From: an uncultured Lachnospiraceae bacterium
GTDB lineage: Bacteria; Bacillota; Clostridia; Lachnospirales; Lachnospiraceae
Direction of reading: 5' to 3'
Assembly: GCA_944376125.1 (NCBI GenBank)
Contig: CALWBQ010000026.1
Coordinates: 48,834-112,833, forward strand
DNA: 64,000 nt
Part shown: one piece after another, positions 52,547-63,877 of the stretch
How the letters are laid out: every line of letters begins with the position of its first letter
Position numbering within the stretch: the first letter of the stretch is position 1
Program-made: the position numbers and the translations under genes
Notes under the pieces: generated by a model
Databases searched by the model: none
Seen by the model: only the letters and a program-made list of their open reading frames with translations
What the model was told of the DNA's origin: nothing

Positions 52547-55500
52547 ATGGAGAAAAGCAAGATGCGTCCGGTGCCGGCCGGGAAGAGCGTGAGAATGAGT
52601 TTCTCAGGGCAAAAAGAAGTCCTCGAGATGCCTAACCTGATTGAGATTCAGAAAAACTCCTATCAGTGGTTCTTAGACGAAGGACTCAAGGAAGTCTTTG
52701 AAGATATCTCTCCCATCGCAGATTTCGCAGGCCATTTGAGCTTGGAGTTTGTAGATTTTACATTATGTAAAGACGACATCAAGTACACCATCGAAGAATG
52801 CAAAGAACGGGATGCCACATATGCAGCCCCCTTAAAAGTGAGAGTAAGGCTTTGCAACAAGGACAAAGACGAGATCAATGAACACGAGATATTCATGGGC
52901 GATCTTCCGCTCATGACGGATACAGGTTCTTTCGTGATTAACGGCGCAGAACGTGTTATTGTAAGCCAGTTGGTTCGTTCCCCGGGTATTTATTATGGAA
53001 TTGCCCATGACAAAGTAGGAAAGGAACTGTACAGCTGCACTGTGATCCCGAACCGTGGAGCATGGCTGGAATATGAGACGGATTCCAACGACATTTTCTA
53101 TGTGCGTGTAGACCGTACCAGAAAAGTTCCGGTTACAGTCCTGATCCGCGCTCTGGGCATCGGCACTAATGCGGAGATTATTGATCTGTTCGGTGAGGAG
53201 CCGAAATTGTTGGCCAGCTTTGGTAAAGACACTTCTGACAATTACCAGGATGGCTTATTAGAGTTATATAAAAAGATTCGCCCAGGCGAGCCGTTATCCG
53301 TTGATAGTGCAGAAAGTTTGCTGAACAGTATGTTCTTTGACCCCAGAAGATATGATTTGGCCAAAGTGGGCCGCTACAAATTCAATAAGAAGCTGGCTTT
53401 CAGGAACCGTCTGAAAGGCCATGTGCTTGCAGAAGATGTAGTAGATACCACAACCGGCGAGATTCTGGCTGAGGCTGGTACAAAGATAGATAAAGAACTG
53501 GCAGATAAGATTCAGAATGCCGCGGTTCCGTTTGTATGGGTGGAGGGTGTTACCCGCAAGCAGAAGGTCCTTTCCAATATGATGGTAGACTTGGCTGCTT
53601 ATGTTTCCTTTAAGCCCGAAGAGGCCGGGGTGACCGAGCTGGTATACTATCCTGTCCTGGAGAGAATTCTGTCCGAAACAGGCACAGAGGATGAGGAAGA
53701 GTTAAAGGCGGCCATCCACCGGAATATCCACGAGCTGATTCCTAAGCATATTACAAAGGAAGACATTTTGGCTTCCATTAACTATAATATGCATTTGGAA
53801 GAAGAAGTGGGCAATGCTGACGATATCGACCATCTGGGCAACCGCCGCATCCGTGCGGTGGGCGAGCTGCTTCAGAATCAGTACCGGATCGGTCTGTCCC
53901 GTATGGAGCGTGTCGTCAGGGAGCGTATGACTACCCAGGATATGGAGGGTATCACGCCCCAGTCTCTGATCAACATTAAGCCTGTTACAGCAGCGGTGAA
54001 GGAATTCTTCGGAAGCTCCCAGCTGTCCCAGTTTATGGATCAGAACAATCCTCTGTCTGAGCTGACTCATAAGCGCCGTCTGTCGGCTCTGGGCCCCGGC
54101 GGTCTTTCCAGAGACCGTGCTGGTTTCGAGGTTCGTGACGTACACTATACACACTACGGCCGTATGTGCCCTATTGAGACCCCGGAAGGTCCCAATATCG
54201 GTCTGATTAACTCCTTGGCAACCTATGCGAGGGTTAATGAATATGGCTTTATCGAGGCCCCCTACCGGGTGCTGGATAAGAGCGATCCGGCCAATCCGGT
54301 GGTAACCGATAGGGTGGTTTATCTGACGGCTGACGAGGAGGACAACTTTATCGTTGCTCAGGCAAATGAGCCGTTGGACGAGGAAGGCCATTTTATTAAC
54401 AACAATGTATCCGGACGTTTCCGCGAGGAGACATCTTCTTTCCAGAAGAGATCTATCGATCTGATGGACGTATCTCCGAAGATGGTATTCTCAGTGGCAA
54501 CATCTATGATTCCGTTCTTGGAGAACGATGATGCAAACCGTGCTCTGATGGGTTCCAACATGCAGCGTCAGGCCGTTCCCCTTTTGACGACCGAGGCTCC
54601 TGTGGTAGGAACTGGTATCGAGGGGAAGGCGGCTGTGGACTCTGGAGTCTGCGTTCTGGCTAAAAACGCCGGCGTGGTAGAGCGCTCTGCATCCAATGAG
54701 ATTATTATCAGAAGAGATTCCGATGGAAACCGCGATGTTTACCATCTGACGAAATTTAAGAGAAGCAACCAGTCCAACTGCTATAATCAGAAGCCTATCG
54801 TGTTTAAAGGCAATCACGTTGAGGCGGGGGAAGTGATCGCTGACGGTCCGTCCACTTCCAACGGAGAGATTGCACTAGGAAAGAACCCTCTGATCGGCTT
54901 TATGACCTGGGAGGGATACAACTACGAGGATGCTGTCCTTTTGAGCGAGCGTCTGGTGCAGGAGGATGTTTATACTTCTGTGCACATCGAAGAATATGAG
55001 GCAGAGGCCAGAGATACTAAGCTGGGCCCGGAAGAGATCACCAGAGATGTGCCGGGCGTCGGCGAGGATGCTCTGAAAGATCTGGATGAGAGAGGCATTA
55101 TCCGGATCGGTGCGGAGGTCCGTGCGGGCGATATCCTGGTAGGAAAGGTAACCCCTAAGGGAGAGACAGAGCTGACTGCTGAGGAGCGCCTGCTGCGGGC
55201 TATCTTCGGTGAGAAAGCCAGAGAAGTCCGAGATACTTCCCTGAAGGTTCCTCACGGTGCATACGGAATTATTGTTGATGCAAAAGTATTTACCAGAGAG
55301 AACGGCGACGAGCTGTCCCCTGGCGTCAATGAGACGGTTCGCATCTATATTGCCCAGAAGAGAAAAATTTCTGTCGGCGACAAGATGGCGGGACGTCATG
55401 GAAACAAGGGTGTCGTTTCCAGAGTTCTTCCGGTGGAAGACATGCCGTTCCTTCCAAACGGCCGTCCTCTGGACATCGTGCTGAATCCTCTGGGCGTTCC

Positions 55501-56440
55501 TTCTCGTATGAATATTGGTCAGGTCCTGGAGATCCACCTGAGCCTTGCTGCAAAAGCTCTGGGCTTTAATATTGCGACGCCTGTCTTTGACGGTGCCAAC
55601 GAGAATGACATTATGGACAGCCTGGATATGGCCAACGATTATGTCAATGGGACCTGGGAAGATTTCCAGGAAAAATATAAAGATGTTTTAAATCCAGAGG
55701 TCATGGATTACCTGGGAAGCCATTTGGAACACAGGGCACTTTGGAAGGGGGTTCCTCTGTCCAGAGATGGTAAGGTTCGCCTGCGCGACGGCCGTACCGG
55801 CGAATATTTTGACAGCCCTGTTACCATCGGCCACATGCATTACCTGAAACTGCATCACCTGGTAGACGATAAGATTCATGCCCGTTCTACCGGCCCATAC
55901 TCTCTGGTTACCCAGCAGCCTCTGGGCGGAAAAGCTCAGTTCGGCGGCCAGCGTTTCGGAGAGATGGAGGTTTGGGCTCTGGAGGCGTACGGCGCATCCT
56001 ACACACTCCAGGAGATTTTGACTGTAAAGTCGGACGATGTGGTCGGCCGTGTCAAGACCTACGAGGCAATCATAAAGGGCGAAAACATTCCCGAGCCAGG
56101 TATTCCGGAGTCTTTCAAGGTACTCTTAAAAGAGCTGCAGTCTTTGGGCCTGGATGTGAGAGTGCTGCGTGATGACAATACAGAAGTTGAAATGACAGAA
56201 AGCATTGATTACGGCGATACTGATCTCAGGGCGATCATCGAAGGAGAGCGCCATAACCGCCGGGAAGAGTCCTTCAGCGACTATGGATACCAGGAGCAGG
56301 AGTTCAAGAATGATGAACTGGTTCCGGTAGAAGATGATTATATAGAGGAAGACGGAGATGCAGACGATGAGCTGGACCTGGATCTGGGCGAGGCTTTTGA
56401 CGCAGACAGCGCTTCTGATTATGATGACGATAACGAATAG
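52547..56440 (+). CDS. rpoB: RNA polymerase beta subunit
   Basis: 1297 residues. All core regions are present, e.g. [24 protein letters not shown], and the rifampicin region [30 protein letters not shown] at about 488-520 with the sensitive-type Asp, His and Ser. Near the end [24 protein letters not shown]. The C-terminus carries an acidic tail (about 60 residues rich in Asp and Glu). The start at 52547 follows AGGGGTG; a GTG at 52520 is also open. rpoC follows after 15 bases. The usual rplJ-rplL genes are not upstream. Confidence 0.98.
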   Translation: MEKSKMRPVPAGKSVRMSFSGQKEVLEMPNLIEIQKNSYQWFLDEGLKEVFEDISPIADFAGHLSLEFVDFTLCKDDIKYTIEECKERDATYAAPLKVRVRLCNKDKDEINEHEIFMGDLPLMTDTGSFVINGAERVIVSQLVRSPGIYYGIAHDKVGKELYSCTVIPNRGAWLEYETDSNDIFYVRVDRTRKVPVTVLIRALGIGTNAEIIDLFGEEPKLLASFGKDTSDNYQDGLLELYKKIRPGEPLSVDSAESLLNSMFFDPRRYDLAKVGRYKFNKKLAFRNRLKGHVLAEDVVDTTTGEILAEAGTKIDKELADKIQNAAVPFVWVEGVTRKQKVLSNMMVDLAAYVSFKPEEAGVTELVYYPVLERILSETGTEDEEELKAAIHRNIHELIPKHITKEDILASINYNMHLEEEVGNADDIDHLGNRRIRAVGELLQNQYRIGLSRMERVVRERMTTQDMEGITPQSLINIKPVTAAVKEFFGSSQLSQFMDQNNPLSELTHKRRLSALGPGGLSRDRAGFEVRDVHYTHYGRMCPIETPEGPNIGLINSLATYARVNEYGFIEAPYRVLDKSDPANPVVTDRVVYLTADEEDNFIVAQANEPLDEEGHFINNNVSGRFREETSSFQKRSIDLMDVSPKMVFSVATSMIPFLENDDANRALMGSNMQRQAVPLLTTEAPVVGTGIEGKAAVDSGVCVLAKNAGVVERSASNEIIIRRDSDGNRDVYHLTKFKRSNQSNCYNQKPIVFKGNHVEAGEVIADGPSTSNGEIALGKNPLIGFMTWEGYNYEDAVLLSERLVQEDVYTSVHIEEYEAEARDTKLGPEEITRDVPGVGEDALKDLDERGIIRIGAEVRAGDILVGKVTPKGETELTAEERLLRAIFGEKAREVRDTSLKVPHGAYGIIVDAKVFTRENGDELSPGVNETVRIYIAQKRKISVGDKMAGRHGNKGVVSRVLPVEDMPFLPNGRPLDIVLNPLGVPSRMNIGQVLEIHLSLAAKALGFNIATPVFDGANENDIMDSLDMANDYVNGTWEDFQEKYKDVLNPEVMDYLGSHLEHRALWKGVPLSRDGKVRLRDGRTGEYFDSPVTIGHMHYLKLHHLVDDKIHARSTGPYSLVTQQPLGGKAQFGGQRFGEMEVWALEAYGASYTLQEILTVKSDDVVGRVKTYEAIIKGENIPEPGIPESFKVLLKELQSLGLDVRVLRDDNTEVEMTESIDYGDTDLRAIIEGERHNRREESFSDYGYQEQEFKNDELVPVEDDYIEEDGDADDELDLDLGEAFDADSASDYDDDNE

Positions 56441-56455
56441 GAGGGAGTACCGAAC

Positions 56456-59400
56456 ATGCCAGAGACAAATGAAACCTATCAGCCACTGACCTTTGATGCC
56501 ATCAAAATTGGTCTGGCTTCTCCGGAAAAGATTCTGGAATGGTCCCACGGCGAAGTGAAAAAGCCCGAGACCATCAATTACAGGACATTAAAGCCGGAAA
56601 AAGACGGTCTGTTCTGCGAGAGGATTTTCGGACCGACCAAGGATTGGGAGTGTCACTGCGGTAAATACAAGAAAATTCGTTACAAGGGTGTTATCTGTGA
56701 CCGCTGCGGCGTTGAGGTGACCAAGTCCAGCGTCCGTAGAGAGCGGATCGGACACATCGCCTTAGCTGCTCCCGTTTCCCACATCTGGTATTTTAAGGGA
56801 ATCCCCAGCAGGATGGGACTGATCCTGGACATTTCTCCCAGAACTCTGGAGAAAGTCCTCTACTTCGCGTCCTATATTGTACTGGATCCCGGTCAGACTA
56901 GCCTGCAGTATAAGCAGGTTTTATCGGAAAAAGAGTACAGAGAAGAGATCGACAAATATGGTTATGGTGCATTCCGGGCTGGAATGGGTGCGGAGGCCAT
57001 TCAGGAGCTGCTGAAGGCTATCGACCTGGAGAAGGACTCTGCTGATCTGAGAAAACAGCTGAAGGAAGCTACCGGCCAGAAGAGAGCGCGCATTATCAAA
57101 CGCCTGGAGGTGGTGGAGGCATTCCGCAATTCCGGCAATAAGCCAGAGTGGATGATTATGACTGTGATCCCGGTTATCCCGCCGGATATCCGTCCTATGG
57201 TACAGTTGGACGGCGGTCGGTTTGCCACATCCGATCTGAACGATCTGTACAGAAGAATTATTAACAGAAATAACCGTTTGGCAAGGCTGCTGGAGCTTGG
57301 CGCCCCGGATATCATTGTCCGGAATGAGAAGCGTATGCTCCAGGAGGCTGTGGACGCTTTGATCGATAACGGCCGCCGCGGCCGTCCCGTAACTGGCCCC
57401 GGCAACCGTGCACTGAAATCCCTGTACGATATGCTGAGGGGCAAGCAGGGACGTATCCGCCAGAACCTTCTGGACAAACGTGTAGACTATTCTGGACGTT
57501 CCGTTATCGTTGTAGGACCGGAATTAAAGATTTACCAGTGCGGTCTCCCCAAAGAGATGGCGATTGAGCTGTTCAAGCCATTTGTTATGAAAGAGCTGGT
57601 TTCCAACGGGACGGCTCACAATATTAAAAATGCAAAGAAGATGGTAGAGCGCCTTCAGCCCGAGGTATGGGACGTTCTGGAGGATGTGATTAAAGAACAT
57701 CCCGTCATGCTGAACCGTGCGCCTACGCTGCACCGTCTGGGCATCCAGGCATTTGAACCGATTCTGGTTGAGGGTAAGGCGATCAAGCTCCATCCGCTGG
57801 TTTGTACCGCATTTAACGCAGACTTCGATGGAGACCAGATGGCGGTTCATCTGCCCCTTTCTGTAGAAGCTCAGGCAGAGTGCCGGTTCATGCTGCTGTC
57901 GCCCAACAACCTGCTGAAGCCGTCGGACGGCGGCCCTGTGGCGGTTCCGTCTCAGGATATGGTCCTGGGTATCTACTACCTGACTCAGGAGAGACCCGGC
58001 GTAAAAGGGGAGGGCATGATCTTCCGCAATGTCAATGAGGCGATCTTGGCATATGAAAACGGCGCTGTCACCCTCCACTCCAGAGTGAAGGTGAGAATGA
58101 CCAAGACAATGCCGGACGGCACTGTGAAGACCGGCACCGTAGAGTCTACTGTAGGGCGTTTCATTTTCAATGAGATCGTTCCGCAGGATCTGGGCTTTGT
58201 GGACAGAAGCATTGAGGGAAATGAGCTTCTTCTGGAAGTTGATTTCCATGTGGGCAAAAAACAGTTAAAGCAGATTTTGGAGAAAGTCATCAATGTCCAT
58301 GGTGCGACCCAGACGGCAGTTACCTTGGATGACATTAAGGCTATTGGCTACAAGTATTCTACTAAGGCAGCCATGACAGTTTCTATCTCCGATATGACGG
58401 TTCCGGAGTCCAAAAAGCGGCTGATTGCTGAGGCTCAGGAAACGGTTGATAAGATTGCAAAGAACTTCCGCCGCGGTCTGATCACCGAGGAGGAGCGTTA
58501 CAAAGAAGTAATTGAGACCTGGAAGGCAACTGACGACCAGCTGACTCACGACCTTCTGACTGGTCTTGACAAATACAATAATATTTATATGATGGCTGAC
58601 TCTGGGGCCCGTGGTTCTGACAAGCAGATCAAGCAGCTTGCCGGCATGCGTGGCTTGATGGCAGATACCACCGGCCACACTATCGAGCTTCCTATTAAGT
58701 CTAACTTCCGTGAAGGTCTGGACGTTCTGGAATACTTTATTTCAGCGCACGGAGCTCGGAAGGGGCTTTCTGATACGGCTCTGCGTACAGCTGACTCTGG
58801 ATACCTGACCCGCCGTCTGGTAGACGTTTCTCAGGATTTGATTGTTCGCGAGACGGACTGCTGCGAGGGGAAAGAGATTCCCTATATGGAGATCAGAGCT
58901 TTTTCTGATGGCCAGGAAGTGATTGAGACATTGGAAGAGCGTCTGACAGGGCGCTACATTGCAGAGACGATCACGGATCCGGATACTGGTGAGATCGTGG
59001 TAAAGGCGAACCACATGTGTACGCCTAAGAGGGCAGCGGCTGTTATTAAGACCTTGAAGAAGCTGGGACGGGATTCTGTGAAGATTCGTACCGTTTTGAG
59101 CTGTAAGTCCCACATCGGTGTGTGCGCGAAGTGCTACGGAGCGAACATGGCGACAGGGCAGCCTGTTCAGGTGGGTGAGGCTGTCGGTATCATCGCAGCT
59201 CAGTCTATCGGTGAACCAGGTACTCAGCTTACCATGCGTACCTTCCACACCGGCGGCGTGGCCGGCGGCGATATCACACAGGGTCTTCCCCGTGTCGAGG
59301 AGCTTTTTGAGGCCCGCAAGCCCAAAGGACTGGCAATCTTCTCGGAGTTTGGCGGTGTAGTTTCTATCAAAGATACGAAGAAGAAACGAGAGATCACCAT

Positions 59401-60115
59401 TACGGACAATGAGACAGGAAATTCCAAAACGTACCTGATCCCTTACGGTTCCAGAATCAAAGTTCAGGAAGGGCAAGTGCTGGAAGCCGGCGATGAGCTG
59501 ACAGAAGGCAGTGTCAATCCCCACGATATTCTGAAGATTAAAGGCGTTCGCGCCGTACAGGATTACATGATCCGCGAGGTACAGAGGGTTTACCGTCTCC
59601 AGGGCGTAGAAATCAATGATAAGCACGTCGAGATGATCGTTCGTCAGATGCTGAAGAAGGTTAAGATAGAGGAGAGCGGCGACAGCGATATGCTGCCAGG
59701 CGTATCGATGAATGTCCTTGATTTTAATGAGATGAACGAAAAGCTGATTGCAGAAGGCAAGAAGCCGGCAGAAGGCAAGCAGGTTATGCTTGGTATCACC
59801 AAAGCATCTTTGGCCACCGATTCCTTCCTGTCAGCAGCATCCTTCCAGGAGACCACTAAGGTTTTGACGGAAGCAGCAATCAACGGCAAAGTTGATAAGC
59901 TGATCGGCTTAAAAGAAAACGTTCTGATCGGTAAATTAATTCCGGCAGGAACCGGGATGAAGCACTACCGGGATATTCGCCTGAGCACAGACGAGGAAGA
60001 TACAGATGAAGTCATTCTGGAGGATGACGGGGAAGAGAATGCGGCAATGCACCTCAGCGCAGAAACTCCGGAAGACGCAGAAGAAGTTCTGAATCTGGAT
60101 GAAGAGGAAATCTAA
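56456..60115 (+). CDS. rpoC: RNA polymerase beta-prime subunit
   Basis: 1219 residues. The N-terminal zinc site [21 protein letters not shown] (about 65-84) and the catalytic loop [12 protein letters not shown] (from about residue 454, three Asp binding Mg2+) are intact. The second zinc site uses TDCCEGKE (about 801) and [13 protein letters not shown] (about 882). It ends with an acidic tail. AGGAGG precedes the ATG. Confidence 0.98.
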   Translation: MPETNETYQPLTFDAIKIGLASPEKILEWSHGEVKKPETINYRTLKPEKDGLFCERIFGPTKDWECHCGKYKKIRYKGVICDRCGVEVTKSSVRRERIGHIALAAPVSHIWYFKGIPSRMGLILDISPRTLEKVLYFASYIVLDPGQTSLQYKQVLSEKEYREEIDKYGYGAFRAGMGAEAIQELLKAIDLEKDSADLRKQLKEATGQKRARIIKRLEVVEAFRNSGNKPEWMIMTVIPVIPPDIRPMVQLDGGRFATSDLNDLYRRIINRNNRLARLLELGAPDIIVRNEKRMLQEAVDALIDNGRRGRPVTGPGNRALKSLYDMLRGKQGRIRQNLLDKRVDYSGRSVIVVGPELKIYQCGLPKEMAIELFKPFVMKELVSNGTAHNIKNAKKMVERLQPEVWDVLEDVIKEHPVMLNRAPTLHRLGIQAFEPILVEGKAIKLHPLVCTAFNADFDGDQMAVHLPLSVEAQAECRFMLLSPNNLLKPSDGGPVAVPSQDMVLGIYYLTQERPGVKGEGMIFRNVNEAILAYENGAVTLHSRVKVRMTKTMPDGTVKTGTVESTVGRFIFNEIVPQDLGFVDRSIEGNELLLEVDFHVGKKQLKQILEKVINVHGATQTAVTLDDIKAIGYKYSTKAAMTVSISDMTVPESKKRLIAEAQETVDKIAKNFRRGLITEEERYKEVIETWKATDDQLTHDLLTGLDKYNNIYMMADSGARGSDKQIKQLAGMRGLMADTTGHTIELPIKSNFREGLDVLEYFISAHGARKGLSDTALRTADSGYLTRRLVDVSQDLIVRETDCCEGKEIPYMEIRAFSDGQEVIETLEERLTGRYIAETITDPDTGEIVVKANHMCTPKRAAAVIKTLKKLGRDSVKIRTVLSCKSHIGVCAKCYGANMATGQPVQVGEAVGIIAAQSIGEPGTQLTMRTFHTGGVAGGDITQGLPRVEELFEARKPKGLAIFSEFGGVVSIKDTKKKREITITDNETGNSKTYLIPYGSRIKVQEGQVLEAGDELTEGSVNPHDILKIKGVRAVQDYMIREVQRVYRLQGVEINDKHVEMIVRQMLKKVKIEESGDSDMLPGVSMNVLDFNEMNEKLIAEGKKPAEGKQVMLGITKASLATDSFLSAASFQETTKVLTEAAINGKVDKLIGLKENVLIGKLIPAGTGMKHYRDIRLSTDEEDTDEVILEDDGEENAAMHLSAETPEDAEEVLNLDEEEI

Positions 60116-60135
60116 ATAACATTCAGATAAAAATG

Positions 60136-60178
60136 AGAGGGAGAAAACAAAATTCAAAGTGTTTTCTCCCTCTTTTTG
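60136..60178 (+). terminator. Terminator of the rpoBC operon
   Basis: AGAGGGAGAAAACA / TGTTTTCTCCCTCT, 14 bp perfect with a 10-base loop, then TTTTTGCT. Confidence 0.95.
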
Positions 60179-60236
60179 CTGTGTGAATTCGGATTCCATG
60201 TCCGGATTCTGCTGCCTCATATGGCAAAATGAGAAT

Positions 60237-61340
60237 TTAATTATCTTTCTTAGGTCCTGTGGTCAGGAAGGGAACCAGCTCGTCGCTGTTGTGGGAGCTG
60301 CTGCTGCCGCTGGGGGTGCTGACGCTGCCGGGCGATGACGAAGATGGACTGTTGGAAGATCCTGGACTTTCATAGCTCACGCCGTTTCCGGAAGAGGAAC
60401 CTGGGCCGCCGGAAGAGGCAGTGCCTGACGAGGAAGAGCCTGGGCCGCCGGTAGAAACCGATGTTCCTCCGGGACTTTGTGACTGGCTTCCTACATTCTG
60501 GCAGACACCGTTGGAGGCAAAGGTATAGGTGACTCCATTGAGCGTCAGGGAAGTGTTAGCATACATTTTTCCGCTGGAAGGATCCAAATAGAAATACTGC
60601 CCATTGATTTGAATCCACCCTGTCAGCATATGGCCGGACTCATTGAAATAATAGTAGGCATTGTCGATCAAGGTCCATCCGGTCGCCATCTTCCCGCTGG
60701 AAGGATCCAAATAGTACTTGTTTGTGCCGTCTGTCTGCCAGCCGGTCAGCATCCGGCCATCGGTATTCATGCAGTAGTAGACACCGCCTATCTGCTGCCA
60801 CCCGGTAGTCATTTGGCCGCTGCCGTCGAAATAATACCACAGCCCATTGATCTGGTACCAGTTACTGACAACGCAGCGGCCATCGCTGCGGAAGTAATAC
60901 CACGCATTATCCATCTGCCGCCAGCCTGTAACCATGGATCCATCGCCTTTTAAATAGTAGTAATCATAGTCGGAGCCGTTGCTGATTTTTAACCAGCCTG
61001 TCACCATAACTCCGGTTGTATCAAATAGGTAATACCATTTGCCATCAACCTGTTGCCACTTTGTGGCCATCAGGCCGTTAGATTTAAAGTAATACCATTT
61101 GCCATCAATCTGTTTCCATCCGTGGCTCATTAACCCGGTAGAAAGATCCATATAATAATATCCATCTGTCGTATGAATCCAGCCCTTGTGGACTGAGCCT
61201 GTCTCATCAATGTAGGTCCAGTTTCCATTGCTGCTGTTCCAGCCCTGAGTGGCGGCGTACGCCTCAAATGCCGGAGCGGCTGACAGGGCACTTATCAATC
61301 CGGCCAGTGCGAGAGCCTTTTTATATCCGTGACTCTTCAT
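60237..61340 (-). CDS. Secreted cell-wall-binding repeat protein (choline-binding type)
   Basis: 367 residues. A signal peptide (MKSHGYKKALALAGLISALSAAPAFEAYAA) is followed by roughly 12 repeats of about 20 residues such as GWKQIDGKWYYFKSNGLM and GWRQMDNAWYYFRSDG, the choline-binding/glucan-binding pattern, spanning about 30-265. The C-terminal third is low complexity, rich in Ser, Gly and Pro (GGPGSSS repeated). No catalytic domain and no LPXTG. It is probably a surface protein held non-covalently. The start follows AAGGAGG. Confidence 0.88.
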   Translation of the reverse strand: MKSHGYKKALALAGLISALSAAPAFEAYAATQGWNSSNGNWTYIDETGSVHKGWIHTTDGYYYMDLSTGLMSHGWKQIDGKWYYFKSNGLMATKWQQVDGKWYYLFDTTGVMVTGWLKISNGSDYDYYYLKGDGSMVTGWRQMDNAWYYFRSDGRCVVSNWYQINGLWYYFDGSGQMTTGWQQIGGVYYCMNTDGRMLTGWQTDGTNKYYLDPSSGKMATGWTLIDNAYYYFNESGHMLTGWIQINGQYFYLDPSSGKMYANTSLTLNGVTYTFASNGVCQNVGSQSQSPGGTSVSTGGPGSSSSGTASSGGPGSSSGNGVSYESPGSSNSPSSSSPGSVSTPSGSSSSHNSDELVPFLTTGPKKDN

Positions 61341-61403
61341 AAATGTCCTCCTTGCCAAAGAAAATCCATTCTGAACAAAAATTTCAAAATTCATTCTTTT
61401 ACC

Positions 61404-61412
61404 AGTATAGCA
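61404..61412 (-). promoter_or_regulatory. Possible extended -10 promoter of the repeat protein
   Basis: TGCTATACT on the minus strand gives a TGn-extended -10; no good -35 is seen 16-18 bases upstream. Confidence 0.35.
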
Positions 61413-61442
61413 TAAAACTACCAGAAAAACATAACATTTTCC

Positions 61443-63290
61443 TTACATTTTCTGCAAAATCTCACGAATGATTTTGCGATAGCAGTTTTTTGCGTAGCGG
61501 TACATAATGATGGTATATTCTCCGAATTCCTGCCCAAGATTAGCCTTGTAAACAGCCCATAATGCCCACAGAAAGCCTCCCAGTCCCATGTAGGCGTAGA
61601 AAATCAGCAATTCTTCTCTGGACGGCTCCCGTTCCAGGTAGAGTTTGAGCAGATCCAGCCCCTGGTCAAGGCTGTAATAAGAATAAATAGCGCACATCGC
61701 CACGTCGATCAGAGGATCGCACATTCCTGAATACTCCCAGTCAATTAGGCGGATTGTGCCGTCGGGCAGAAACAGGAAATTGTCAGCCACGCTGTCAATA
61801 TGAGCTAGAACTTCCGGGCGTTTCCGCTCTTTAATTAACTTTAAAAGCTCTCCCATCCACTCAGAGACTTGATCATAATCGTGGAATGGAATACTTCCAT
61901 GTTCCAGACACAGATTTTCATAAAAACGAATCCGCTCTTCGATGTCAAAGCGGTGGTTTACTTGGAGCCCGCTGCTGTGAAATTCCCTTAAAAGTTTCAT
62001 GCACCGGCCCATTTCTTCCATATTAGTAGGGTCGGCATTATGCGCTCCCTCGTAATATTCTGAGATTTTATAGCCGGTCTCCCCATCAAAATAGATCAGG
62101 TTCTCTGTAATTCCGAGGGGAAGCACTGTGTCATAGACTTCCCGCTCCTGGTGACGATTAATTAGAAATTCCGTTCCAGGGCCAGGAATTCGGCAGAGAT
62201 AATGTTTGCCCTGCACTTGAAATAGAAAGGACTGATTTGTCATACCAGCTTTGAGACAGCGAATATCCCGTATCTCGGACTCTGGAATCTGAAAGATCTG
62301 CGAAATCAGCTCCATTGCTTTGTTGTCTGATTTGTTTTGGTATTTGGGGTCAAAGAGCCTCAGCTCTTCCAGATTTTCAAATTCATAGACCTGGTTGTCC
62401 GGCTGTTGGTTGATAAACATATCAGGACCGCTTTCATTGCCGCGGAGGAGTTCTGAAAGATTATTTTCAGCAAGCCGATGTCTGGCGTCGCCGTTGAGCA
62501 TATCAGCTAAAACCTGCTCCCAATAAAACTGCTCTGTACCGCTGATGCGGTAGTAGGCTTCCAGCACAGGAAAAAACTCATGGGAGAATTCCTTTGATAA
62601 AAAGGCAGGGCCGTACATCACCCAACTGTCATGGCCGCCCACCTGCACAGCGGTAATGCGCCCTTTCTTATTATAAGAAAGGCACCATTCTGATGTGGCA
62701 CCTCTCATAAAGGAAGATGAATACCACGCGCCGCATTCATAGGTATGAAACATGTTATCTCTCATCCAGTTATCGGATGACAGGAGATAAATGTTCCGGC
62801 CAAGGAAAAAGTTTCTGGCATGGTACACAGTGGCCAGAGTGTTTTTGCAGGCGTATTCAGGATTATAAAGAAGATTGACACCATATTGATCAATCAGATA
62901 TTCAAACTGTTCTTTCAGGTATCCTACCACAATGGTAATATCCGTGATGCCAACAGCATGGAGCTGCTTAATTTGCCGCTCAATCATGCGTTCCCCATAG
63001 ACCTCTAAAAGTCCTTTGGGCACTTCAAACGTAAGGGGAACAAAGCGGGAACCGAAGCCGGCTGCCATGATCAGCGCCCCGTCCACCCGGAACTGCTCCA
63101 GAAACTCCAGCCCGGCAGGGGTGATTTCATAGGAACCGTCCCCGCTGAGGCAGATATAATTCTGGGCTGTACATTCTTTTACCAGAGAATTGACAGTCCC
63201 AAGGGAGACATCCAGCAAGTGTGCCAGATCACGCTGTGTTGCTTTCGGGTGTTCTAAAATATTGCGGCACAACAATCCATACCGATTCAT
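61443..63290 (-). CDS. Winged-helix / cytidylyltransferase / choline-kinase-like fusion (LicC-LicA type)
   Basis: 615 residues in three parts. Residues 1-65: a winged helix (ILEHPKATQRDLAHLLDVSLGTVNSLVKE). Residues 70-290: a nucleotidyltransferase with AAGFGSRFVPLTFEVPKGLLEVYGERMIERQI, like LicC CTP:phosphocholine cytidylyltransferase. Residues 325-590: a choline/ethanolamine-kinase-like phosphotransferase with AGMTNQSFLF, LAHIDSVADNFLF (catalytic Asp) and RLIDWEYSGMCDPLIDVA. In pneumococcus separate LicA and LicC make CDP-choline for cell-wall phosphocholine. Here both activities are predicted in one protein beside repeat proteins that may bind choline. The start follows GGAGG by 5 bases. 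Confidence 0.85.
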   Translation of the reverse strand: MNRYGLLCRNILEHPKATQRDLAHLLDVSLGTVNSLVKECTAQNYICLSGDGSYEITPAGLEFLEQFRVDGALIMAAGFGSRFVPLTFEVPKGLLEVYGERMIERQIKQLHAVGITDITIVVGYLKEQFEYLIDQYGVNLLYNPEYACKNTLATVYHARNFFLGRNIYLLSSDNWMRDNMFHTYECGAWYSSSFMRGATSEWCLSYNKKGRITAVQVGGHDSWVMYGPAFLSKEFSHEFFPVLEAYYRISGTEQFYWEQVLADMLNGDARHRLAENNLSELLRGNESGPDMFINQQPDNQVYEFENLEELRLFDPKYQNKSDNKAMELISQIFQIPESEIRDIRCLKAGMTNQSFLFQVQGKHYLCRIPGPGTEFLINRHQEREVYDTVLPLGITENLIYFDGETGYKISEYYEGAHNADPTNMEEMGRCMKLLREFHSSGLQVNHRFDIEERIRFYENLCLEHGSIPFHDYDQVSEWMGELLKLIKERKRPEVLAHIDSVADNFLFLPDGTIRLIDWEYSGMCDPLIDVAMCAIYSYYSLDQGLDLLKLYLEREPSREELLIFYAYMGLGGFLWALWAVYKANLGQEFGEYTIIMYRYAKNCYRKIIREILQKM

Positions 63291-63330
63291 AAAAACCTCC
63301 ATTCCGTTGTTTTTGGCTGGAAGCTGTGCG

Positions 63331-63353
63331 CTGACGCCGCTGTGCGGCCTCAG
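63331..63353. repeat. Hairpin in the leader of the LicC-LicA-type gene
   Basis: CTGACGCCGC / GCGGCCTCAG around a 3-base loop, with one mismatch. It lies in the untranslated leader of the minus-strand message. Confidence 0.45.
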
Positions 63354-63423
63354 GGCGATCCTAGAAACAAGGTGCCTCTAAAAAACAACGTTCAAAAAAT
63401 GAAAAAAGCAAGTTAATATGAAC

Positions 63424-63451
63424 ATTATACCACGAACTAAGGGAAAAGCAA
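63424..63451 (-). promoter_or_regulatory. Promoter of the LicC-LicA-type gene
   Basis: Minus strand TTGCTT (63451-63446), 16-base spacer, perfect TATAAT (63429-63424). The leader is about 130 bases. The 587-base gap 63291-63877 otherwise holds AT-rich DNA and the next gene's promoter; I see no other gene in it. Confidence 0.55.
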
Positions 63452-63784
63452 CTGCAAAAGTCTCCGCCCAATTGCTGTGCCGTCTATTTATATTATAGAA
63501 AAGACGAAAAAACCATGGGATTCCACCAATGGAAAAATTAAGAAAATCTCAATAATTAGCCGATTTTCATAACTTTTTTGGCAAGATTGTACTAATATAA
63601 AAACAATCTTATTCAAAATCGGGGTTTTTGTAATAATTTCGTAAGAAAAAGCACAGAGAAAATTTATAGCATTTTTCAAATGAGTGTATTATACTATGGG
63701 TGTGATGGAGGTAATGGTACTTCCTGATAGAAATGCAATGAATATCTACATACGGAAAAAAAGAGTTTTTTTGTAAAAAAGGTA

Positions 63785-63813
63785 TTGATAATTTCTTTTA
63801 TAGGAAGTATAAT
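63785..63813 (+). promoter_or_regulatory. Promoter of the last gene
   Basis: TTGATA at 63785-63790, 17-base spacer, perfect TATAAT at 63808-63813; a strong consensus match. Confidence 0.75.
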
Positions 63814-63877
63814 GACCTCGTAATGCAATTAGGAATTTCAAAAGAGATTCAAAAAGAAAAAGGAGAGTGCATTTATT

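Noticed and set aside
54000..54110. Rifampicin-resistance changes in rpoB
   Set aside because: The Asp, His and Ser positions of the rifampicin region are all of the sensitive type.
60500..61280. Repeated GGATGG/TACTAT-type units that could suggest a CRISPR-like array
   Set aside because: They encode aromatic cell-wall-binding repeats in frame and diverge as protein repeats do; there are no equal spacers.
63680..63730. Small open frame near 63681
   Set aside because: It is only about 15 codons and lacks a ribosome site.
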